The position numbers were made by a program, and so were the translations under genes. A DNA stretch of 13,148 nucleotides, from assembly GCA_002389705.1 (NCBI GenBank), contig DGQJ01000197.1, positions 348 through 13,495 on the forward strand. Reading direction: 5' to 3'. Source of the DNA: Bacteroidales bacterium UBA4417. GTDB taxonomy: Bacteria > Bacteroidota > Bacteroidia > Bacteroidales > UBA4417. The notes beneath the pieces were generated by a model that worked only from the letters and a program-made list of their open reading frames with translations, was not told the origin of the DNA and did not search any database. How positions within the stretch are numbered: the first letter of the stretch is position 1; the number at the start of each line of letters is the position of its first letter. This document shows, in pieces, positions 1-6,032 of the stretch.

Positions 1-2183
1 CGCTGATAAGCAATCAAAAAAGAGTATTGCCTCAATCCTTTAAATTTGACATTTCCAGGAATGTCATAACTGTAACTTACGCCGAAATAAAAGCAAAAGT
101 TGAAGTGAAAGTTACAACCCGCGCGACGCACCTCACTTTTGAAGTAATAAAAGCGGATCCAGCAGCTAAAATTGATGGACTGATCTGGGGGCCGGTTCCA
201 ACAACAATAGCAAAGATAATCGGCGAAATAATAGGGGTGGTACGAAACGATGAAGTAGGCTTTGGGATACAGGTATTAAATCCGAAAACACTGGGTGGTG
301 AATATAATAAAGAAGGCATGACCTGGAGCCGGGGTAATGCAGCTGTGAAAAGAGATTGGGGCAGCATACTGCAGGCATATTCAATAAACAGGGACAAGCC
401 CCGCAATGTGGATACATGGGGTGGTGAATTTAAAAACACTCCTGTTGCACCCATAAAAGGCGAAACCGTGGTTGGAAGTAAGATATCGCTTTTCATGTGC
501 GATGTAAACAGCACACTGGATTTAATTGAACAAATTGAGCTGGTTGAAGGGCTGCCGCATCCGACAATACAAGGTGTTTGGGCGAAAAAAGCCATCCAAA
601 GGGGCCGATCGTACCTGATTGCAGGATTTAAGGAAAGTGAAATCGACGAAATGATCGCATTTACAAAAAGAGCCGGCCTGATCAGTTTATACCATGAAGG
701 CCCTTTCCTGAATTGGGGACACTATGACCTGAATCCTGATTATTTCCCCTCCGGTAAGGAAGGAATAAAGAAATGTGCACAAAAAGCAAAAGATGCAGGT
801 TTGTATTTTGGCGTGCATACGCTTACAAACTTCATCAATACAACTGACGCTTACGTTTCGCCTGTGCCCGACGATCGCCTGGCAATAACCGGTTTTGGTG
901 TTCTGACAGGAAATGTTGATGAAAATACAACTGAAATCCCGGTTTCGACCAAAGCGTATTTCGACAAAAAAGAAAATAACTGGCTGCATACGGTTAAAAT
1001 TGGCAAAGAGCTGATCCGTTATAAGTCCGTTACCGAAATGCCACCCTACAAATTACTCGACTGCCAGCGCGGTGCTTTTAAAACAAAAGCTACGGCACAT
1101 CCCGCTAACGATACTGTGAGTAAACTTTATGATCATGCTTACGAAGTGTTTTTCCCTAACCTTCAATTACAGCGGGAAATTGCTTCAAACCTTACCACTT
1201 TCTTTAATGAGACAGGGATCAGCCATCTGGATTTCGATGGACACGAAGGTTGCCTGGCTTCAGGACAGGGTGATTATGCCCTTAACCTTTTTGCCAAAGA
1301 TTTTTACGATCACCTCGACCATGAAGTGTTGAACGGTACCAGCTTATCAAAAACCTACTACTGGCATATCAATACTTTTTGCAACTGGGGCGAACCCTGG
1401 TACGGAGGATTTAAGGAGAGTATGCAGGAATACCGTATCAGTAACCAGGAACTTTTCGACAGGAATTTTATACCGCATATGCTTGGATGGTATTTGCTTA
1501 CTCAAAATACAATGCTGGCGGAAATGGAATGGATGCTGGCAAGAGCCGCAGGATATGATGCAGGTTTCGCTATGGTTGCTAATCCGGAATCCATCAAAAA
1601 CAACCCGATTGGCGGACAGCTTCTGGATGCTATCCGCGAATGGGAAACTGCCCGCCTGGCAAAGGCATTTTCGCAGGACCAAATGGAAAGGATGAAAAAC
1701 CCCAACAACGAATTCCATCTTGAAAAGGTGAATGAAAAGGAATGGAATTTATTTCAATATAAAACCTTTGGCCCGTTTATTCACGAAAAACTCAACCTGC
1801 AGCCCGGGGCACCTGTAAATACCGAATGTAATTTTGAACTGCAATCATTTGAGCAGCCTTTCCAGTTCAAAATTGATGTACAAGGAACTTCAGGAAGTGT
1901 AAAGAAAATCAGGTTACAACTTGATAATTATACAGAATTGGAAATTGAACAGGAGCTAAAACCGGACGAAACGCTCATCTTTGATGGAACAGCTTTGAGA
2001 GTGTTCGACAATAAAGGCAAACAAAAAAACACGATAGCGTTGGGGCAGAAAATTCCAATACTCACTGTTGGCAAGCATATAGTCTTATTAAAAGCAACGT
2101 TTACCGGCACCGAATCACCAAAGCTTTTATTTACAGTAAAAGCATTGGATAATCCGGAGAAAGCAAATGCGAAATATAATTAA
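1..2183 (+). CDS. Putative glycoside hydrolase-like TIM-barrel protein, 5' partial
   Basis: The reading frame is open back to the left edge (first full codon at base 3). The TTG at 27 is only the first start-like codon, so the true start, probably with a signal peptide, lies outside. Numbering from that TTG gives 718 residues. Residues about 10-170 look like a beta-sandwich lead-in. Residues about 190-580 alternate in the manner of a TIM barrel, with aromatic and acidic clusters typical of sugar-active enzymes (YHEGPFLNWGHYD near 222-234, LDFDGHEG at 401-408, NWGEPWYGG near 453-461). The LDFDGHEG strand end is the best candidate for a catalytic Asp or Glu, by inference only. A small beta insertion (about 285-365) ends in a CQRGAFKTKATAH motif. 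Residues about 600-710 form a second beta-rich domain, possibly carbohydrate-binding. I cannot assign a CAZy family or substrate. The stop is TAA at 2181-2183. No sugar-transport or SusC/D-like gene is visible next to it in the window. Confidence 0.75.
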   Translation, partial: LISNQKRVLPQSFKFDISRNVITVTYAEIKAKVEVKVTTRATHLTFEVIKADPAAKIDGLIWGPVPTTIAKIIGEIIGVVRNDEVGFGIQVLNPKTLGGEYNKEGMTWSRGNAAVKRDWGSILQAYSINRDKPRNVDTWGGEFKNTPVAPIKGETVVGSKISLFMCDVNSTLDLIEQIELVEGLPHPTIQGVWAKKAIQRGRSYLIAGFKESEIDEMIAFTKRAGLISLYHEGPFLNWGHYDLNPDYFPSGKEGIKKCAQKAKDAGLYFGVHTLTNFINTTDAYVSPVPDDRLAITGFGVLTGNVDENTTEIPVSTKAYFDKKENNWLHTVKIGKELIRYKSVTEMPPYKLLDCQRGAFKTKATAHPANDTVSKLYDHAYEVFFPNLQLQREIASNLTTFFNETGISHLDFDGHEGCLASGQGDYALNLFAKDFYDHLDHEVLNGTSLSKTYYWHINTFCNWGEPWYGGFKESMQEYRISNQELFDRNFIPHMLGWYLLTQNTMLAEMEWMLARAAGYDAGFAMVANPESIKNNPIGGQLLDAIREWETARLAKAFSQDQMERMKNPNNEFHLEKVNEKEWNLFQYKTFGPFIHEKLNLQPGAPVNTECNFELQSFEQPFQFKIDVQGTSGSVKKIRLQLDNYTELEIEQELKPDETLIFDGTALRVFDNKGKQKNTIALGQKIPILTVGKHIVLLKATFTGTESPKLLFTVKALDNPEKANAKYN

Positions 2184-2379
2184 ACATAAACCCGCATGTA
2201 TCATCCAACAGGGAAATATCACATATAAATCAGTGATCATAAAAAAGCAGTATTACATGATAAGGCGTCTTTCATAACTGCATTGTTCAGAAACACTTTA
2301 ATTAACAAATATATATTTAACTACTTACACAGATTTTTGGACACTTCCGTTCATTGAACAGACCCTTACCGCTTGTCAG

Positions 2380-2643
2380 AGGTCAATGTTTAGCTGTAAA
2401 AGGTCATTGTTTGAGAAGACGTCATTGTTTGACTGTAAGAGGTCAATGTTTAGCTGTAAAACGCCATTGTTTGACTGTAAGAGGTCATTGTTTGACTGTA
2501 AGAGGTCATTGTTTGACTGTAAGAGGTCAATGTTTGAGTGTAAGAGGTCAATGCTTAACTGTAAGTGGTCATTGTTTGAGTGTAAGAGGTCAATGTTTGA
2601 CTATAAGAGGTCAATGCTTAACTGTAAGAGGTCAATGTTTGAT
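2380..2643. repeat. Tandem array of 21-bp repeats, about 12.7 units
   Basis: The consensus unit is AGGTCA, A or T, TG, then TTTGACTGTAAG. Units start at 2380, 2401, 2419, 2440, 2461, 2482, 2503, 2524, 2545, 2566, 2587, 2608 and 2629. The unit at 2401 is only 18 bp, having lost one triplet, and the last is cut after about 15 bp where the ATG of the next gene begins. Variation sits mainly at the A/T in position 7 and in the TTTGAC block, which also appears as TTTAGC, TTTGAG and CTTAAC. Two of three forward frames stay open through the whole array, giving heptapeptides like GQCLTVR or FDCKRSM. One reverse frame is open too, so openness is weak evidence for translation. I regard the array as a minisatellite or regulatory repeat whose function is unknown. 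Confidence 0.95.
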
Positions 2644-2644
2644 A

Positions 2645-3084
2645 ATGGCTACACAAAAGATAAACCTGGGCGAAATATTGGCAAGGGAACTAAAGAAATC
2701 CAATATAAATTATAAAGTATTAGCTGAACGCATTGATTGCGATCCAACAACGGTGCAACTTATGTTAACTAAGGATAACATTTTGGTGGAACGAATAGTG
2801 GCTTGCCCAAAAGCATTAAGCTACAACTTCTTTCTTGAGATCGGTTACGCGATAGCGTGTCCCGGACAGCAGATCCGAAAGGAAATCCGTTAGCTGCACG
2901 CGTTAACCAACTTGAGCAGGAAGTTAAGGACAAAGATTTTAATATTAATGAGCTTCAAACTGCGTTGTAGAAGATAATAAGTGAAGCGGATATTGAAAAA
3001 TGCTTGCCAGAGACAGAAATAAACACCGTTAATCAAATGATGAAGGAATTATTCGCAGCACGACAACCGGAGAGCACGGTGTGA
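2645..3084 (+). pseudogene. Decayed small helix-turn-helix protein gene (frameshift plus nonsense)
   Basis: ATG at 2645 opens a protein starting MATQKINLGEILARELKKSN, followed by a segment like an XRE/Cro-type helix-turn-helix (ALAERIDCDPTTVQLML-like, about residues 22-42). The frame ends at TAG 2891-2893 after 82 residues, and its last 15 or so residues look out of character. Shifting by one base, the -1 frame from about 2881 (GNPLAARVNQLEQEV...) continues a plausible charged, coiled-coil-like tail to TGA 3082-3084, interrupted by one TAG at 2968-2970. A single base lost between about 2836 and 2880, plus the TAG (one change from CAG, Gln, or AAG, Lys), would explain both. The undamaged length would be about 146 residues. 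The repeat array runs right up to the start codon, so no normal ribosome-binding leader is present. The frame upstream is open through the array back to 2321, so a longer fusion cannot be excluded. An assembly error could also cause the shift, but the second lesion makes real decay likelier. Confidence 0.7.
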
Positions 3085-3102
3085 TAATCAATAAATCATT
3101 TC

Positions 3103-3124
3103 TATCAGCGGTGCTGATATTTTT
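3103..3124 (+). terminator. Intrinsic terminator after the HTH pseudogene
   Basis: A perfect 7-bp stem (TATCAGC at 3103-3109, GCTGATA at 3113-3119) with a 3-base loop GGT is followed directly by five T residues. It lies 18 bases after the TGA of the decayed HTH gene on the same strand, the expected place for its rho-independent terminator. This supports the view that 2645-3084 was once one transcribed gene. Confidence 0.65.
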
Positions 3125-3250
3125 AGCTTCCGGACTATTCCCGGCATGGAAGAAAAAACGGTTTTAAGTATTCACGGAGTGACTCGTTGCCACCCCGTGA
3201 ACTGGATGAATTCACCGGCATATCAATTTGCAGCTTATTATGCCATAGAC

Positions 3251-3281
3251 AGGAGTATTTGCGGGGTAAGCAAATACTCCT
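3251..3281 (-). terminator. Hairpin downstream of the DUF1254 gene, probable terminator
   Basis: A perfect 12-bp inverted repeat (AGGAGTATTTGC at 3251-3262 and its complement GCAAATACTCCT at 3270-3281) encloses a 7-base loop. It begins 14 bases beyond the stop codon of the minus-strand lipoprotein gene. There is no real T tract after it on the minus strand. On the plus strand the following bases are AT-rich but mixed. It may therefore act as a weak or bidirectional terminator, or as a 3'-end stabiliser of the lipoprotein mRNA. Confidence 0.5.
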
Positions 3282-3295
3282 ATTGAATTATCTTA

Positions 3296-4822
3296 TTAAA
3301 TTTCCTCAATCTCTGATAATTTCCACGTCTTTGCAAACCATGGTTCCAAAGGTCCATAAAGACGGAATAACGTATTCCATCCTTTACCCGGTACAGTTTG
3401 AATCCAGTTGTTTTCTTTGCCGGCAGGGGTCTTGGGGCCAAAATAAACATCTACAGAACCATCCTGGTTCTTAACCAGATTCTTGTTTTGGCTTGTAACC
3501 ATCGGAAATTTCTGATCCGTTTGAAGCATGGAACGTGTTTGGTTATCATATAAAATAACTGACCAGAAATCCTTGGCAGGAACATTTGGCAGCACGTGAA
3601 GCCTGTAATTCTTTCCGCCATCGAGCGGATTGCCTTTGGAGTCGACAATGCCCACAGCATACTGCGAACCCTGGCCAACCATTTTTGCTTCCATGGCAGG
3701 GGTTACGCCTGTGGCATAAAAGTAGAAAAATGCGGATGCATCCAGATAGCGCACTCCCGGTTGTGATTCAAACTTATACCCTCCAAGCCACTGACGCCAG
3801 GTACTGTTCGGATAATAAAATGCCTCGGGTATGCGACTTTGATAGGTTAGTGTACGCGCAGTTGCATCACCAACAAATGCTGCTTCCGTTAGTATTTTTT
3901 TCATGCGTTCGTCCGGTGCGAAAGGTTTGCCTTTTTCGATTCCAATAGAAGCGAAAAAGCCAAGTGTTACCGGGTCCATTGACTCAACAGGTTCATTTTG
4001 AACAACAGTGTTCAGGTAATACCAGAAGGTATAATCTGCCGGGGCAATGGTACTGAAATCCTTTCCTGAAACATTTACAAAAGTGTTTGCCGCCGGATTT
4101 TTTGCTTGGTTTAAAGGATAGATTTTTGTCAGTTTTTTCAGGTTCTCAATAGCAGGTGCGATATCACCGTTAACCGGGAAATTCCGCCAAACCAGTATTG
4201 ACTCAAATGTAGGAACATTTATAACCATGTAACCGTTTGGTACTTCGCCCTTATAACCGGGAGGCAATAACAGATATTTCCCACCTTTGCCTTTATCCGG
4301 ACCAACTATTCCAATATCAGTAACATAACGAAACCAGAAATCATCTATCATTCCCAAAGTCATAGGAGGAATTTCTGCCACTAACGGACCATCATGCAGG
4401 TTAATCCATATCCATGTATAAGCAGTGTTTGCGTTTGCAGTTAAAAACAGCGAACGTGAATCCATCATGGTTTCAAAAGTCGGAATCGTGAAATTGGCTG
4501 GTCCAAGTTTGGTTAATCCTTCCCTTAATCCCATCATGCTTACTGCAGGCAGAGCTAATAAATAGGATTGTACAGCTCTTTGAAAATCCAAATTGTCGTA
4601 CAACTTCTCTACTGTAGCTTTGTCAGGAAAACCATCGCGAAAATTTAATGTACCCATCCTTGTTTCTACCTTATCAGGAATTGCAATCCCTTCAGGAATA
4701 GTTGTAGTCATTCCCAGCTGCACTTTTTCCTGCTTCTGTTCTTTTTGTTGGCACGAAGTCAACACCGTCAGTACACTCAAAAGTGCCATGACAATTAGTT
4801 TTGATTTTTGTCTAAATTTCAT
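3296..4822 (-). CDS. DUF1254/DUF1214 domain lipoprotein
   Basis: The product is 508 residues from the ATG at 4820-4822. A TTG three codons earlier is in frame, but the ATG places the basic MKFRQKSK start directly before the hydrophobic stretch. Residues 1-24 form a lipoprotein signal with lipobox LTSC (Cys24), so the protein is expected to be anchored to a membrane and face the periplasm or outside. Residues about 75-205 match the DUF1254 type (TAYTWIWINLHDGPLVAEIP, FWFRYVTDIG, a GGKYLLLPPGY segment). Residues about 380-500 match DUF1214 (LHVLPNVPAKDFWSVILYD, then a PxTPAGKENNWIQTVPGKGW segment and a C-terminal FRLYGPLEPWF). This domain pair is widespread in bacteria and its biochemical role is not established. 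The leader has no Shine-Dalgarno sequence and is very AT-rich. The gene stands alone: the next gene upstream on the same strand ends 367 bp away. Confidence 0.88.
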   Translation of the reverse strand: MKFRQKSKLIVMALLSVLTVLTSCQQKEQKQEKVQLGMTTTIPEGIAIPDKVETRMGTLNFRDGFPDKATVEKLYDNLDFQRAVQSYLLALPAVSMMGLREGLTKLGPANFTIPTFETMMDSRSLFLTANANTAYTWIWINLHDGPLVAEIPPMTLGMIDDFWFRYVTDIGIVGPDKGKGGKYLLLPPGYKGEVPNGYMVINVPTFESILVWRNFPVNGDIAPAIENLKKLTKIYPLNQAKNPAANTFVNVSGKDFSTIAPADYTFWYYLNTVVQNEPVESMDPVTLGFFASIGIEKGKPFAPDERMKKILTEAAFVGDATARTLTYQSRIPEAFYYPNSTWRQWLGGYKFESQPGVRYLDASAFFYFYATGVTPAMEAKMVGQGSQYAVGIVDSKGNPLDGGKNYRLHVLPNVPAKDFWSVILYDNQTRSMLQTDQKFPMVTSQNKNLVKNQDGSVDVYFGPKTPAGKENNWIQTVPGKGWNTLFRLYGPLEPWFAKTWKLSEIEEI

Positions 4823-5189
4823 ATTATTCAATTTTTAATTTATTTAAATGTCAATCAAGCTGTTCAGAATTTCATTAGGATACGCATTTATTGAACAATT
4901 TCCGGCAATTACTTTGAAGCCAAATGTTGCAGATTAATACTTTTACTATAACTAATCTCTAACAAAATTATAAAAACGAGAACCCTTGAAGCTTTTTTAT
5001 CATTAAATCAATTATAACTACTTCTTGACCAAAAAGAGCCGGATTTCTTCATTTACTTCGCTCTGCTAAACTCTCCATGCTATAGAAACTATGTAAAGTG
5101 AAAGTATCTTTGTTATTTTTTGTACCTCATTAGGATGAAGTATTTACATAAGAGCAATTGCCTAAATAAGCCGAAAAAATCGCCCTTCT
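4823..5189. other. AT-rich spacer between lipoprotein and LuxR genes
   Basis: This stretch holds the leader of the minus-strand DUF1254 gene and the 3' flank of the minus-strand LuxR gene. I see no further gene. One match to the Bacteroidota -7 element (TAATTTTG, minus strand, bases 4963-4970) lies about 140 bp before the lipoprotein start, but no TTTG -33 partner stands at the usual distance, so no promoter is called. No convincing terminator follows the LuxR stop. Confidence 0.4.
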
Positions 5190-5933
5190 TTACATCAGGT
5201 CATAAACCAGTTCCGATATGGATGCCTTTCCTGCTTTATGAAGTATATTCCGGCGATGTGTTTTGATTGTATTCGGGCTTAGGAACAGTTTCTCAGCAAT
5301 TTGCTCAGTATATAATCCGGCCTCAACCAGCTTTATGATCTCAAGTTCACGCTTACTTAACATATAGCCCATATTTAACAGTTCATTATCCGGGTATTTA
5401 AAGTAAGAGAGATCGTTGCCGACATAATAATGGAATCCTTTGCCCATAATTTTGAAATGATCAATATTAGTGTGGACTTGTAGCCTATAAACCGTTTTGT
5501 GCGGAAACCTGGCATAAAACAAATAACTTTGAACAAGCATATTTGAATATTTACCCGCAGGATTTCGAAATTTTAAATTTGTTGACAATACAGAACTGCC
5601 TTTCCCGGTGTTGAAAAGTTCGCTTACCAGGTTAAATATTTTAACCAGGCTTTGGTTATGCCGTAGTGTATCATTCGGGTGGATTGCATCTATCAGATGG
5701 TAAGGATTTAAGTCAGCAGGTTCGATACCCAGCATTTGGAAACTTCGGTTACTGGTATACAGAAACTTCCACTCTATCATGTCCGAAACAGTCAGAAACT
5801 GATTCTTCTCTGCCATGAATTTTTCAGTTTTCAGTATCATCGGATGGTCAGTATTAATATTGTTGAAGCCTGACGGGGCAAAGCATTCAATAAAGTTGAA
5901 TAATGTGGAATAATCGTTGAAATTTGTGTTCAT
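5190..5933 (-). CDS. PAS-like sensor / LuxR-type transcriptional regulator
   Basis: This is a cytoplasmic DNA-binding regulator of 247 residues from the ATG at 5931-5933. A GTG-initiated form 22 residues longer (to 5999) is possible, but the extra residues do not resemble a folded domain. Residues about 50-160 look like a PAS fold (IEWKFLYTSNRSFQMLGI, then the IHPNDTLRH segment common in PAS domains, then a beta-rich NPAGKYSNMLVQSYLF part). They may bind a small molecule or a protein; no heme or flavin ligand is evident. Residues 190-247 are a clear LuxR/GerE helix-turn-helix: LSKRELEIIKLVEAGL, TEQIAEKLFLSPNTIKTHRRNIL, then KASISELV. There is no receiver domain, so it is not a classical response regulator. 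It starts about 100 bp after dsbD on the same strand and could be read from the same transcript or from its own promoter. Its targets are unknown. Confidence 0.88.
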   Translation of the reverse strand: MNTNFNDYSTLFNFIECFAPSGFNNINTDHPMILKTEKFMAEKNQFLTVSDMIEWKFLYTSNRSFQMLGIEPADLNPYHLIDAIHPNDTLRHNQSLVKIFNLVSELFNTGKGSSVLSTNLKFRNPAGKYSNMLVQSYLFYARFPHKTVYRLQVHTNIDHFKIMGKGFHYYVGNDLSYFKYPDNELLNMGYMLSKRELEIIKLVEAGLYTEQIAEKLFLSPNTIKTHRRNILHKAGKASISELVYDLM

Positions 5934-6032
5934 ACTGTTGTCTTTACTTAAATATTGTAATTTATGGAAAGGCTCTTGCAAAAGGAGAGGGGTGACCACA
6001 ACCCGGAGATTATCTTATAGTGAGGTTACTTT

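Noticed and set aside
2380..2643. Repeat array as a CRISPR array.
   Set aside because: The units are directly tandem with no unique spacers, and no cas genes are in the window.
2386..2715. 109-residue open frame (FDCKRSM heptads) through the repeat array as a separate gene.
   Set aside because: It is open mainly because the 21-bp unit lacks stops in that frame. It leaves the HTH frame, and its tail after the array has no recognisable features.
3173..3199. Hairpin CACGGAGTG / CACCCCGTG as a terminator.
   Set aside because: It has an internal mismatch and no T tract, and the pseudogene already has a better terminator at 3103-3124.
3187..3474. Plus-strand open frame of 95 codons from a TTG.
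   Set aside because: More than half overlaps the DUF1254 lipoprotein on the opposite strand, and it has no leader or recognisable domain.
4963..4970. TAATTTTG on the minus strand as a Bacteroidota -7 promoter element for the DUF1254 gene.
   Set aside because: It fits TAnnTTTG, but no TTTG -33 element lies 19-21 bases upstream and the region is AT-rich, so chance matches are expected.
5150..5190. Possible terminator after the LuxR gene (GCGA, T run, TCGG).
   Set aside because: The arms pair over only about three bases and the T run lies in the loop.
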